Source of the DNA: JAWVFM01 sp963841455
GTDB taxonomy: Bacteria > Actinomycetota > Thermoleophilia > Solirubrobacterales > 70-9
NCBI GenBank assembly: GCA_963841455.1
Contig: CAWJCU010000004.1
Location: forward strand, 1-64,000
Length of the DNA stretch: 64,000 nt
Direction of reading: 5' to 3'
The position numbers and the translations under genes were made by a program. Below the pieces are notes generated by a model, which searched no databases, was not told where the DNA came from, and worked only from the letters and a program-made list of their open reading frames with translations. Every line of letters begins with the position of its first letter. Within the stretch, counting starts at the first letter, position 1. Shown piece by piece: positions 1 to 8,570 of the stretch.

Positions 1-1
1 C

Positions 2-610
2 GAGATCAATCGCGCCTCGCCCAAGACCCAGTCGGGCCTGCTCGAGTGCATGCAGGAGCGGCGCGTCACCATCGACGGCCACCCGCACGAGCTCGCCCGG
101 CCGTTCATGGTGGTCGCGACGCAGAACCCCGTGGAGTACGAGGGGACCTACCCGCTTCCCGAGGCCCAGCTCGACCGTTTCATGGTGCAGCTGCGTCTCG
201 GCTACCCGTCCGCGGCGGACGAGGCGCGGATGCTCGCCACTCACGCCGAGCACGACCGCGTGCTCGACCTCGGACCGGTGGTCGAGCTCAGCACCGTCCT
301 CGCCGCCCAGTCCGCCGCAGCCGCCATCCACGCGAGCGACGCCCTGCGCCGCTACGTGGTCGACCTCGCGGCGGCGACGCGCGACGACCCCAGGGTCGAG
401 CTCGGTGCCAGCCCCCGCGCTGGGTTGCTCCTTTTCCGCGCGGCGAAGGCGCGCGCCGCGCTCTCCGGGCGCGACCATGCCCTGCCCGACGACGTTCAGG
501 CGCTGGCCGCCTCCGTCCTTCGCCACAGGCTGCTGCTCGCGCCGGGATGCGGGCCCGAAGACCGCGAGGTCGCGATCCGCGACGCGGTCGAGCGGGTGCC
601 CGCCCTGTAG
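2..610 (+). CDS. MoxR-family AAA+ ATPase (5' end cut by window edge)
   Basis: The gene enters from the left edge and only the last 202 residues are visible, so the Walker A motif lies outside. What remains is typical MoxR: EINRASPKTQSGLLECM, the ATQNPVEYEGTYPLPEAQL block with its arginine region, then an alpha-helical lid domain. MoxR ATPases are chaperone-like and are usually encoded next to a DUF58 protein and a transglutaminase membrane protein, which is the arrangement here. The stop lies 7 bases before the DUF58 start, so the genes are almost certainly co-transcribed. The physiological substrate is unknown for this subgroup. Confidence 0.93.
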   Translation, partial: EINRASPKTQSGLLECMQERRVTIDGHPHELARPFMVVATQNPVEYEGTYPLPEAQLDRFMVQLRLGYPSAADEARMLATHAEHDRVLDLGPVVELSTVLAAQSAAAAIHASDALRRYVVDLAAATRDDPRVELGASPRAGLLLFRAAKARAALSGRDHALPDDVQALAASVLRHRLLLAPGCGPEDREVAIRDAVERVPAL

Positions 611-617
611 GTCGGTG

Positions 618-1730
618 ATGGGCACCTCGCGCGCGGTCGGCATCCTCGCCGCCGGGCTGATCGGCGCCGGTCTGGCCTTCGACCTCGCTGCGCTCTACGA
701 GCCCGGGGTCGGGCTGCTTCTCCTCATCGCCGGCGCGCGGCTCTGGGTGCGGGCGGGGTCGCGCGGCGTCCGGCTGCGCCGCGTGCGCTCGCGGCCCACG
801 GTCCTCGAGGACGAGCCGCTGGAGCTCCGGTTCTCGCTCGAGTACGGATCGCTTCCCCCGCCCGGCTTCGAGCTTCGCGACCCGCGGCTCGACGGTCGGT
901 CAGGGAGGGCTTCCGGGCCCGAGCACGAGGTGAAATTCACGACGAGCTGGGATCGCCGAGGGCGAAAGCGGCTCGGCCCGACGTCGGTGGCGATCCGCGA
1001 TCCGCTCGGCCTGTGCGAGGAGGTCGTCGAGGAGCAGGGGTCCGCGTCCGTCCTCGTGCTGCCGCGCATCGAGGCGATTCGGATCGCCTCGGACGGGGGC
1101 GGGGGCGCGGGGCTCGGAGCGCTTGGCCTGCTCGCCGAGGGCTCGACCGCGCGCCGCGGCGCAACCGCGGTGGAGGTCGAGGTCGACGGCCTGCGCCCCT
1201 ACCGGAGGGGCAGTCCCGCGTCGCGGATCCACTGGCCGACGGTGGCCCGCACGCGCGAGATGGTTGAGCTTCGCCTTCACGCCGGCGCCGGCGCGCGCCC
1301 GCTTGTGGTGCTCGACTCGAGCGCGCGGGTGGACGACGCGGCGGTCGACCGCGCGGTTCGCGCAGCCGCCTCGCTCTGCCACCATCTGGCGCTCGGCGGA
1401 GGGTGCGGGCTTTCGATTGCCGGCGAGGTCCGCCTGCTCGAGATCGATTCGAGGTTGCGGGGCTGGCCCGAGGCGCACGCCAGGCTCGCTCTTGTGCAAG
1501 GCGGCGAACGCGCCCCGCTCCTTCGTGGCGGCCGCGCCCGCGGGGCGGTGGTGTTCTGGGTTACTCCCGGCGGCTCGGGACCCCAGCGCGGCCTCGGCGC
1601 AGCCGAGGCCTTCGTCGTCGCGCCGCTCAACGACTCGTCGCCGGGGCCGCTCTTCACGGTCGCGGGGTGCGGCGGCAGGCGTGTGCGAGAGGGCTCGCGC
1701 GCTCGCCCTGCGATGGAGCGGGCGGCATGA
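618..1730 (+). CDS. DUF58 domain membrane-anchored protein
   Basis: 370 residues. Two hydrophobic stretches lie near the N-terminus (roughly residues 5-20 and 27-40), followed by a beta-rich segment and the DUF58/VWA-like region (LRPYRRGSPASRIHWPTVAR, then LVVLDSSARVDDAAVDRAV). DUF58 proteins pair with MoxR ATPases. The ATG at 618 was preferred over more upstream starts because it follows the moxR stop directly and puts the membrane segment at the N-terminus. Its TGA overlaps the ATG of the next gene (ATGA at 1727-1730), indicating translational coupling. Probably a membrane partner of the ATPase; the exact role is not established. Confidence 0.9.
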   Translation: MGTSRAVGILAAGLIGAGLAFDLAALYEPGVGLLLLIAGARLWVRAGSRGVRLRRVRSRPTVLEDEPLELRFSLEYGSLPPPGFELRDPRLDGRSGRASGPEHEVKFTTSWDRRGRKRLGPTSVAIRDPLGLCEEVVEEQGSASVLVLPRIEAIRIASDGGGGAGLGALGLLAEGSTARRGATAVEVEVDGLRPYRRGSPASRIHWPTVARTREMVELRLHAGAGARPLVVLDSSARVDDAAVDRAVRAAASLCHHLALGGGCGLSIAGEVRLLEIDSRLRGWPEAHARLALVQGGERAPLLRGGRARGAVVFWVTPGGSGPQRGLGAAEAFVVAPLNDSSPGPLFTVAGCGGRRVREGSRARPAMERAA

Positions 1731-4069
1731 TCGAGCAGCTTCCTGCGCGGCCGCCGGGAATCCCGCTGGCGCGGCCGGCGCGATTGGCGATTCCGAGGGA
1801 CTCTTTGGCGGTCGCCTGTGAGCTGGCGGCCTATGCCGCGCTCGCGGGACTCGTCACGTGGCGTTGGACGCTCCTGATCACGCCATCGCCGGACGGGCGC
1901 GGAGTCGCGATCGTCGCCATCGCGACCGCCGGGGCCGCGCTTCTCTCCGCGGTGGCCCGTGCGGGATGGTCGCGCGGTTTCGCGCGCGCCGCAGGCGTTG
2001 CCATCACGATCACGTTCACTCTCGGCGGATTGCTCGCGGCCGGATTGCCCGCGCACGCCGTGGTCCCGGCTGGCTGGGACAACCTGGCGAGTGGCCTCCA
2101 GACCGGGCTGCCGGGGGCGTTCGGCGCAAGCTTCCCCTACGTCGAGGCCGACGCCTGGACCCGCATCGTCATCCTCTGCGGGGCGCCCCTCGTTCTCGGG
2201 CTCGGCGCCTGGCTCGGGTTCGCGCCCGGATCCGAGCGGCGGTCGCGGATGTGGGCTCTGGTGGCACTCGTTTGCGGTTTTGCAATCGCGACGGCCTTGC
2301 GCGCGCCGTCGCAGCCGGTCGTAGCCGGGCTGGCCCTCTTCGCCGCGATCGCCGCCTGGCTTTGGCTGGGCCGGATCGCTCGAAGCGGCGCCCCGCCAGC
2401 GACCGCGTTGCTCGCCGCGGCCGCCGTGCTCGCGATTCCGTTCGCGGCCGCGCTCGATCGCGATGGCCCGCTCCTCGACTATCAGGCCTGGGACCTCAGC
2501 CTCTCGAGCGCCTCCGCCCAGTCGATCTCGTACAGCTGGGATCAGACGTATGGCCCGCTCAAGTGGTCGCGGACCGGCAAGACTCTGATGACCGTCAGCG
2601 GCTCCAGCCCGCAGTACTGGCGGACCAGCGTGCTCGAGAACTTCAACGGCCTCGCGTGGACCACCGCGGGCAACGCGGTCGACGCGCGCTTCGAGCTGCC
2701 TGCGAGGGCTGAGCGCGCCTTCGGCCTGCAGGACCGGATCAACGCCCTCGACCCGCGGTGGGTCCACCGCGCCACCTTCAATATCGACGCGCTCTCGAGC
2801 GACCTCGTGGTGGCGCCGGGCACCGTGCTCAAGCTACGCGGCCTCGCGATCGCCTCCGGCGGCCCGGCGGGCCTCACCCTTCCGTCTGAAGACAGCCTTG
2901 GCGATGGCGACAGCTACACGGTCACGGCCTACGAGCCCGACCCGAGCGCGACCGACCTGCGGTTCGCACCGAAGCGCCTCGACCCGGGGCTTCGGCAGTA
3001 CACGGAGATCGGCCTGCCGCGGATCGTCCACGCGCCGGTCCCGGCCGACTCCTTCGGGCGGCCGCTACAGCGCGGCACCAGTCCGTCCCCGACCGTCAGC
3101 GTCAGGACGATCGAGATGCCGCTGTTCGACGAGTCCGGACGGTTGCGCGACCGGCGCCTCCTCGCCCAATCGGCCTACGGCGACGTCTACGCGCTGGCGC
3201 GGCGGCTGACGACGCACAGCAAAACGGAGTACGGCGCCGTCACGGCGATCGAGCGGCGTCTGCGCGGTTCCTACTCCTACGACGAGTCGCCGCCGGTGCG
3301 CGAGGTGCCCCTCCGCGCGTTCCTGTTCCGCGACCGGATCGGCTACTGCCAGCAGTTCTCAGGCGCGATGGCGCTGATGCTCCGCAGCCTCGGCATCCCC
3401 GCGCGGGTGGCCACCGGCTTCAGCCCTGGAGTACCGAACTCGAAGACCTCGGGCGTCGTGGTCCGCGACCTCGACGCGCACTCCTGGGTCGAGGTCTATT
3501 TCAACGGCATCGGCTGGGTGCCCTTTGATCCGACGCCCGCGGCCTCGCCGGCCGCGGCGCAGTCGTCGGGCCCCGGCGGCTCGCCGGTCCGCAAGCCGAG
3601 ACCGCAGCTCGCTGGGCAGAAGGGCGGCCCGCTGCCTCTCAACCAGCGGCTCGCCGGCGCCGAAGGCGGCGGCCCACCTTGGGCGTTGATCGTGGCCGTC
3701 GTCGCCTGCGGCCTCACGGCGCTGGGCGTGGGGGCCCTCGTCCGCCGGCGCCGACGATTCCTCGCGTTGTCCCCGGCGGAGAGCGCCGCCGTTCAGTCGC
3801 GCGAGCTCGGAGACCTGGTTCGCCGCCTCGAGCTCGATGACTCCGACGGGGTGACCCTGCTTGCGCTCGAGCGGCGACTGCAAACGATCGCGGGCCCCGC
3901 GGCCGGCGCCTACGCGCGGGCGCTTCGGCTCACGCGCTTCGGGCGCGCCGAGGCGCAGCCGCCCACGCTGCGCGAGCGCCGGGAGCTCCGGCGGTCACTC
4001 TTCGGGCAGGGCGGCCAGCGGCGGTTTCTCTCCGGCATCGTCGCGCTGCCGCCGGGTGCGCCGCGATGA
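1727..4069 (+). CDS. Transglutaminase-like membrane protein (TgpA/DUF3488 type)
   Basis: 780 residues. The first 240 or so form a string of hydrophobic segments, followed by a large extracytoplasmic part and a transglutaminase core. The triad is visible: Cys in RIGYCQQFSGAMALMLRSLG (about residue 541), His in DAHSWVEVYF (about 585) and Asp in WVPFDPTP (about 601). Another transmembrane helix follows near residue 655 and a cytoplasmic tail closes the protein. This is the TgpA architecture that accompanies MoxR and DUF58. It overlaps both neighbours by 4 bases (ATGA at 1727 and at 4066), so the four genes read as one operon. The substrate is unknown. Confidence 0.92.
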   Translation: MIEQLPARPPGIPLARPARLAIPRDSLAVACELAAYAALAGLVTWRWTLLITPSPDGRGVAIVAIATAGAALLSAVARAGWSRGFARAAGVAITITFTLGGLLAAGLPAHAVVPAGWDNLASGLQTGLPGAFGASFPYVEADAWTRIVILCGAPLVLGLGAWLGFAPGSERRSRMWALVALVCGFAIATALRAPSQPVVAGLALFAAIAAWLWLGRIARSGAPPATALLAAAAVLAIPFAAALDRDGPLLDYQAWDLSLSSASAQSISYSWDQTYGPLKWSRTGKTLMTVSGSSPQYWRTSVLENFNGLAWTTAGNAVDARFELPARAERAFGLQDRINALDPRWVHRATFNIDALSSDLVVAPGTVLKLRGLAIASGGPAGLTLPSEDSLGDGDSYTVTAYEPDPSATDLRFAPKRLDPGLRQYTEIGLPRIVHAPVPADSFGRPLQRGTSPSPTVSVRTIEMPLFDESGRLRDRRLLAQSAYGDVYALARRLTTHSKTEYGAVTAIERRLRGSYSYDESPPVREVPLRAFLFRDRIGYCQQFSGAMALMLRSLGIPARVATGFSPGVPNSKTSGVVVRDLDAHSWVEVYFNGIGWVPFDPTPAASPAAAQSSGPGGSPVRKPRPQLAGQKGGPLPLNQRLAGAEGGGPPWALIVAVVACGLTALGVGALVRRRRRFLALSPAESAAVQSRELGDLVRRLELDDSDGVTLLALERRLQTIAGPAAGAYARALRLTRFGRAEAQPPTLRERRELRRSLFGQGGQRRFLSGIVALPPGAPR

Positions 4070-4578
4070 GGACGCTCTACCTGCTTCGCCACGCTAAATC
4101 GAGCTGGGACGATCCCGAGCTCGCCGACTTCGATCGTCCGCTCGCGCCTCGAGGCATCGATGCTGCGAAGCGGATCGCCGCCCACATGCGAGCGAGCGGC
4201 ATCGCCCCCGAGCTCGTCCTCTGCTCCCCCGCCAAGCGCGCGAAGGAAACCCTCGCAGGCCTCGACAACGCCGTCGCAGATGCCCGGGTCGAGCTCAACA
4301 AGGACATCTACGACGCGACGGAGGCCGATCTGCTCGGGGTTCTTCACCCGCTCGACCCCGCGGTGAGCTCCGTGATGCTGATCGGCCACAACCCGTCGAC
4401 CCAGCGGCTCGCGCTGCTGCTCTGCGAGGAGGGCGGCCTGCTTGATGCCCTGCGGGCCAAGTACCCGACGGCCGCTCTCGCGACGCTCTCGATCGACGAC
4501 ACCGAGTGGCACGAGCTTCGGATGGGCGGAGCGGAGCTCGCGGCGTTCGTCAAGCCGAAGGAGCTTCCGGCCCCTTGA
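4066..4578 (+). CDS. sixA: SixA-type histidine phosphatase
   Basis: 170 residues, the usual size for SixA. The phosphoacceptor motif LYLLRHAKSSW sits at the N-terminus; LVLCSPAKRAKETL and the second catalytic histidine region MLIGHNPSTQRLA follow. SixA-like enzymes dephosphorylate phosphohistidine proteins or small phosphoesters. The start overlaps the transglutaminase stop (ATGA), which is an unusual partner for a MoxR-DUF58-TgpA operon. The 3' end overlaps the convergent PucR gene by 29 bases. The family is clear; the target is not. Confidence 0.88.
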   Translation: MRTLYLLRHAKSSWDDPELADFDRPLAPRGIDAAKRIAAHMRASGIAPELVLCSPAKRAKETLAGLDNAVADARVELNKDIYDATEADLLGVLHPLDPAVSSVMLIGHNPSTQRLALLLCEEGGLLDALRAKYPTAALATLSIDDTEWHELRMGGAELAAFVKPKELPAP

Positions 4579-5767
4579 GCTTCACTCGCCGGGCGCGCAG
4601 TGCAAGCTCGAGCTCGAGCCGCGCCTCCGGGTTCTCGAGCGCCTCGCCGTAGAGCTCGCGCAGGCGGGCGATTCGGTAGCGCGCGGTCTGCGGGTGAACG
4701 CCCATCGCGGCCGCCATCGCGGGGGCGTTGCCACGGTGCTGAACGTATGCGAGGGCCGTCTCGCTCATGCGTGCCCGCGCCTTTTCGGTGAGCCCCTCGA
4801 GCGGCGCAAGCCTGCGATCGGCAATGCGGCCAACGGCGGCCGGAGCCTCGAGCGGCAAGAGGTCGACGAGGCGCTCGTCGGCGACGAGCAGGCCCGTCTC
4901 GCCGACGGCGCCCGACTCGAGGCCCGTCAGCCCGAGCCTCGCGAGCCGCCAGGAGGCGGCGAGCGCTGCGCGATCGCCCGGCGGCCCGAGCGCCGCCCAC
5001 AGGTCTCGGACCGCCCTCGAGATCTCGGCCCGCCGGCCGGGGCCCTCCGGATCGGCGATCACCGCGATGCCGACTCCGGCAATCGGGGCGACGAGCGTGT
5101 CGGCCGAGAGGCGGCCCGCCACCCGCGAGAGGTCGTCGATGCCGCACGCCAGCGCAGCGACCCGGGCGGGCACGCGCCAGCCAACGGGTGCCGCGGCCGC
5201 GCTCAGGTCGGCGCCAGAGACCGGCGGGTCGCGCAGGAGCATGGCGACGAGCTCGCGGCGCCGGCGCTGCCTCTCGCCCTCGAGCTCCGATTGAGCCTGC
5301 GCGTACCCCTCCACCGAATCGGCCGAGAGCTCGTCGATGTACGCGAAGACGGACTCTGCGAGAACGCTTAACGTCTGCGCATCGAGACCGGCCTTCCCGG
5401 CCGCCGCGCCGAGCCGCCGCCAGGCAACGCGCGCGCCGACCCGGTAAGCGGACTGGAGGGCGTCGAGGGTGCGCCCGACGCGCAACTCGCCGCGCCCGAG
5501 CGCGCGGTAGACGCCACGCCCGGCCTCGCGGTCGGCGTCGGGGTCGCGCACGAGGGTCACGAACTGGGCAAGCGCCTCGCTCACGCCCCGGCGAACCGCG
5601 CGCCCGAACGCCCCCTCGAGGGGCCGGGCGTACTCGTCCACCTCACGGCCGATCGCCTCGAGGATCTCGCGCGTCGCGGGCTCGAGCTCCGGCTCGATCA
5701 CGTCGGCGACGTCGGAGGGCAGGCGCCGCCATGGCTCAGCATCGAGGTTGGCCAGAGAACTTGTCAT
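4550..5767 (-). CDS. PucR-family transcriptional regulator
   Basis: 405 residues. The N-terminal half is a helical sensory region (about residues 20-150), the middle a GGDEF-like/PucR central domain, and the C-terminus (about 335-395) the PucR helix-turn-helix with APAMAAAMGVHPQTARYRIA. It is divergent from a fatty acid desaturase with only 77 bases between the start codons, so regulation of that gene and of itself is likely. A perfect inverted repeat overlaps its own start codon (5762-5775). Ligand unknown; a fatty-acid-related signal is only a guess from context. Confidence 0.87.
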   Translation of the reverse strand: MTSSLANLDAEPWRRLPSDVADVIEPELEPATREILEAIGREVDEYARPLEGAFGRAVRRGVSEALAQFVTLVRDPDADREAGRGVYRALGRGELRVGRTLDALQSAYRVGARVAWRRLGAAAGKAGLDAQTLSVLAESVFAYIDELSADSVEGYAQAQSELEGERQRRRRELVAMLLRDPPVSGADLSAAAAPVGWRVPARVAALACGIDDLSRVAGRLSADTLVAPIAGVGIAVIADPEGPGRRAEISRAVRDLWAALGPPGDRAALAASWRLARLGLTGLESGAVGETGLLVADERLVDLLPLEAPAAVGRIADRRLAPLEGLTEKARARMSETALAYVQHRGNAPAMAAAMGVHPQTARYRIARLRELYGEALENPEARLELELALRARRVKLKGPEAPSA

Positions 5768-5775
5768 TTATGACA
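5762..5775. promoter_or_regulatory. Inverted repeat TGTCAT-TT-ATGACA over the pucR-type start codon
   Basis: TGTCAT and ATGACA are perfect 6-base arms separated by two bases. The left arm contains the regulator's own ATG-ACA start (read on the minus strand). The desaturase on the other side also begins ATGACA, giving a third half-site at 5845. A protein bound here would block initiation of the regulator, so an autoregulatory operator is plausible. Confidence 0.5.
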
Positions 5776-5788
5776 TAAAGATTTGCTG

Positions 5789-5802
5789 AGAACAACGGTT
5801 CT
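5789..5802. promoter_or_regulatory. Inverted repeat AGAAC-AACG-GTTCT between regulator and desaturase
   Basis: Perfect 5-base arms with a 4-base spacer in the middle of the 77-base divergent region. The core GAAC-N4-GTTC also matches the actinobacterial LexA box, but one such 8-base match is expected by chance in a window this size. The location supports a regulatory site; which protein binds is unknown. Confidence 0.45.
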
Positions 5803-5844
5803 GTTGCAGTTATTCGCTGTTCCGGGCAAGCGTACCTTGGTGAC

Positions 5845-6753
5845 ATGACACGAACCGAGAAGCTCATCAACCTCGGGGCCGTCGTCCTCCCCTTCGTGGC
5901 CACGATCGCGGCCATCGCCCTGCTGCCTTCCACGCTCGTGAGCCCCGCCGATCTGGCGATCGCCGCGGGGATGTACCTGCTGACAGCGCTCGGGATCACG
6001 ATCGGCTATCACCGGCTCCTAACGCACCGCTCATTCGCGACGTCGAAGCCGGTGGAGTACACGTTCGCCGTGCTGGGCTCGATGGCCGTGCAGGGCCCGG
6101 TCATCGGCTGGGTCGCCGACCACCGCAAGCATCACGCGCACACCGATCGCGAGGGCGACCCGCACAGCCCGCACGTGGGGCACGGCCGGGGCGCCATCGG
6201 GGTTCTACGCGGCCTCTGGCACGCACACATCGGCTGGCTGCTCACCGAGCAAGGCCGCGCCGCGCGGCGGCGCTACGCGCCGGACCTCTGCGAGGACCGC
6301 GGCATGCGCTGGATCAACCGGCACTTCGTCGCCATCGTGATGGCCGGCCTGGCCCTTCCCGCCATGGCCGGCTTCCTCGTCACCGGGACGATCCTGGGGG
6401 CCGCCACCGGCCTGCTCTGGGGCGGCTTGGTCCGGCTCTTCTTCGTCCACCACATCACGTGGAGCGTCAACTCGGTCTGCCATTTCCTCGGCACCCGGCG
6501 GTTCGCGGTCGACGACCAATCCCGGAACGTGTTCTGGCTCGCGCTACCGTCGCTCGGTGAGGCCTGGCACCACAACCACCACGCCTTCCCCCGCTCGGCC
6601 GTGCACGGTCTGCGGCGCTGGGAGCTCGACCCGACGGCGCTGGTCATCGGGGCCATGGAGCGGCTGGGGCTCGCGTGGAACGTCGTTCGGATCACTCCGG
6701 AGCGCCAACGCGTGAAGATGAACGCCGCGACCAACCCTCAACCCGGCGCCTAG
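5845..6753 (+). CDS. Acyl-CoA / stearoyl-type fatty acid desaturase
   Basis: 302 residues, membrane-bound di-iron desaturase. The three histidine boxes are present: HRLLTHRSF (about residue 56), DHRKHHAHTD (about 93) and HHNHHAFP (about 233), with hydrophobic pairs between them. Such enzymes put a double bond, usually delta-9, into saturated acyl chains and adjust membrane fluidity. It is transcribed divergently from a PucR-type regulator, a common actinobacterial pairing. The regiospecificity cannot be read from the sequence. Confidence 0.93.
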   Translation: MTRTEKLINLGAVVLPFVATIAAIALLPSTLVSPADLAIAAGMYLLTALGITIGYHRLLTHRSFATSKPVEYTFAVLGSMAVQGPVIGWVADHRKHHAHTDREGDPHSPHVGHGRGAIGVLRGLWHAHIGWLLTEQGRAARRRYAPDLCEDRGMRWINRHFVAIVMAGLALPAMAGFLVTGTILGAATGLLWGGLVRLFFVHHITWSVNSVCHFLGTRRFAVDDQSRNVFWLALPSLGEAWHHNHHAFPRSAVHGLRRWELDPTALVIGAMERLGLAWNVVRITPERQRVKMNAATNPQPGA

Positions 6754-6788
6754 CCCCTAACGACGGACTTCAGGCGCGGGGCCTGCGC

Positions 6789-7547
6789 CTAGCGCTCGAC
6801 CTGCGAGCCGCCGACGATGGCGTCGTCGCCCGAATCGGCGAAGCGGACCCAGGCCTTGTGGCCCCCGTCGTAGTCCGGGCCCCAGACGACCAGCGTCGCA
6901 TCGCGCCCCCAGACCGTGCAGGCATCGGCCCCCTCGGGCTCGAGTCCTCGCCAGACGCGGACGAAGGGGTTTCCCTCCCACTCATCCGCGACGGTCGTCG
7001 GCTCGCGGTGGCCCGGCCGCAGCGTCGTGTCGGGCGGCAGCTTGAGGACGCGGTCCATGATCGATGAGCGGAGATCCTCGAAGCCCGTCGCGCCTGGCGC
7101 CATCGTCCCCCCGACCGTGCCCTTGAAGATCAGGTCCGCCGTGACGCAATCGGTGCCATCGAAGAGGAACGCGAGATGGCCGGCGTCGTGGCCGGGAGTG
7201 TGGATCGCCTCGATCTCGAGCGCCCCGCTCGCGATCCGATCCCCGTCGCCGACGGTCTGATCGACCGGATCGATGATCTCGCCCGCGGTCAGCTCGTGGG
7301 CCAGCACCGGCGGCGAGCCGGCTCGCTCACGCACCTCCGCGAGGCCCGCGATGTGATCGGCATGGTGGTGTGTGAGGAGGATGTGGGTGACCGTGATCCC
7401 GTCGGCCTCGATTCGCTCGAACAGCGGGTCGGCGATCTCGTTGCAGTCGACCAGGACGCCGCTGCCGCCGGGCCCTTCGGCAAAGAGGTAGGCGTTCGAG
7501 AGCCACTGGGGGTTCTCAGTTCGCTCAACGATCATCGGCGCGATCAT
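6789..7547 (-). CDS. MBL-fold metallo-hydrolase (glyoxalase II-like)
   Basis: 252 residues. The zinc-binding signature THHHADHIAGL is at about residues 59-69, followed by HTPGHDAGHLAF and a further metal-ligand region, LRPGHREPTT. This is the hydroxyacylglutathione hydrolase-like branch of the metallo-beta-lactamase superfamily. It converges on the desaturase 35 bases away. A second Met at residue 5 is an equally possible start. The substrate is unknown. Confidence 0.88.
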   Translation of the reverse strand: MIAPMIVERTENPQWLSNAYLFAEGPGGSGVLVDCNEIADPLFERIEADGITVTHILLTHHHADHIAGLAEVRERAGSPPVLAHELTAGEIIDPVDQTVGDGDRIASGALEIEAIHTPGHDAGHLAFLFDGTDCVTADLIFKGTVGGTMAPGATGFEDLRSSIMDRVLKLPPDTTLRPGHREPTTVADEWEGNPFVRVWRGLEPEGADACTVWGRDATLVVWGPDYDGGHKAWVRFADSGDDAIVGGSQVER

Positions 7548-7558
7548 GGCAGTATCGG

Positions 7559-7918
7559 GTGGTCAACGTGAGCACGCCCCCGGCACCCCCACCCCAAGGC
7601 CCGGACGCTGCCATGGCCCGGGACCATCTGGCGAACGAGCGCACCTACCTCGCCTGGCTGCGGACGGCGGTCAACGTGATGATCCTGGGCCTCGCGGTGG
7701 CGAAGCTGCTGCACGGCGAGGGGGCCCGTGCCGACGTGGCGGGTGGCATCCTCATCGCGGTGGGGTTCGTCGTCCTCGTCTTCGGAACGCTGCGGACCCG
7801 GCGGATCACGAGCGAGCTTCGCGCCGGAGTCTTCGAGGCCGACTACGGCGGCCCGATCGTCATCGCCGGCCTGGTGACGCTGGGCGTCGCGGCGTCCGCG
7901 GTGCTGCTCTTCGCCTAG
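7559..7918 (+). CDS. DUF202 (YidH-type) membrane protein
   Basis: 119 residues. It has the DUF202 signature ARDHLANERTYLAWLRTAV followed by three hydrophobic helices (about residues 37-50, 60-76 and 97-118), the standard YidH layout. The start is GTG at 7559 or the GTG at 7568; no ATG lies upstream of the conserved region. Function unknown for the family. It overlaps the convergent LysE gene by 4 bases. Confidence 0.85.
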   Translation: MVNVSTPPAPPPQGPDAAMARDHLANERTYLAWLRTAVNVMILGLAVAKLLHGEGARADVAGGILIAVGFVVLVFGTLRTRRITSELRAGVFEADYGGPIVIAGLVTLGVAASAVLLFA

Positions 7919-8538
7919 CGGTCGTGCGCCGCGCCGTACGCGAGCGCTCCGCCGAAGGCGAGCATCCCGAGGCCGGCAAGCCCGTCCGCCGCACGGACGA
8001 CCCGCTCGCCCGCCGCTCGCCGCGCCACCGCGGTCGCCGTGGCGAGCGCGCTCACCCACGTGAGGCTCCCGGCAGCGACCCCGGCGACGAGGAGCACTGC
8101 GCCGCTCGTGGTTGCGACGGCGCCGGCGGTGCTGGCCGCGGCGAAGATCGCCGCCCACGACACGATGGTGGCCGGGTTGGTCGCCGTCCCGGCCACGGAG
8201 GTCAGGAACGCCCGCCGGGGCGTCGCCACCTCGGCCGGCGCCTCGGCGCCGAGCCGCACACGGAACGCGCTGTAGAGGGTCCGGGCCCCGAGAACGACCA
8301 GCACGGCGGCCCCCGCAAGCCCGAGGGCGATGCGCACCGGCTGGAGCGCGAGGAACGGCGTTGCTCCGGCGGCGCCGCACGCCGCGTACAGGCCGTCGAC
8401 GGCGGCGATGCCCGCACCGATCGCGATCCCGAGCCTCCAGCCGCCGCGCAGCGTCGTCCGGATGAGGAAGAGCGACATCGGGCCGAGCTGCATCGCGACC
8501 AGAAAGCCGAGACCGAAGCCGATCGCGCCGGAGTCCAC
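7915..8538 (-). CDS. LysE-family amino-acid/metabolite exporter
   Basis: 207 residues, the usual size for LysE/RhtB. The N-terminus GFLVAMQLGPMSLFLIRTTL is the classic LysE first-helix motif, and about six hydrophobic segments follow, with the family's GTATNPATIVSWAAIFA block near the middle. The GTG at 8538 was chosen because it places this helix at the N-terminus; the frame is open further upstream but does not encode anything family-like. Exported substrate unknown. Confidence 0.88.
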   Translation of the reverse strand: MDSGAIGFGLGFLVAMQLGPMSLFLIRTTLRGGWRLGIAIGAGIAAVDGLYAACGAAGATPFLALQPVRIALGLAGAAVLVVLGARTLYSAFRVRLGAEAPAEVATPRRAFLTSVAGTATNPATIVSWAAIFAAASTAGAVATTSGAVLLVAGVAAGSLTWVSALATATAVARRAAGERVVRAADGLAGLGMLAFGGALAYGAAHDR

Positions 8539-8570
8539 TCGGGGAGTGTGCCAGGACCGCCCGCGGCCGG

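Noticed and set aside
1277..2767. Long minus-strand frame in the DUF58/transglutaminase genes
   Set aside because: Arg/Gly-rich shadow; both plus-strand genes carry clear catalytic motifs.
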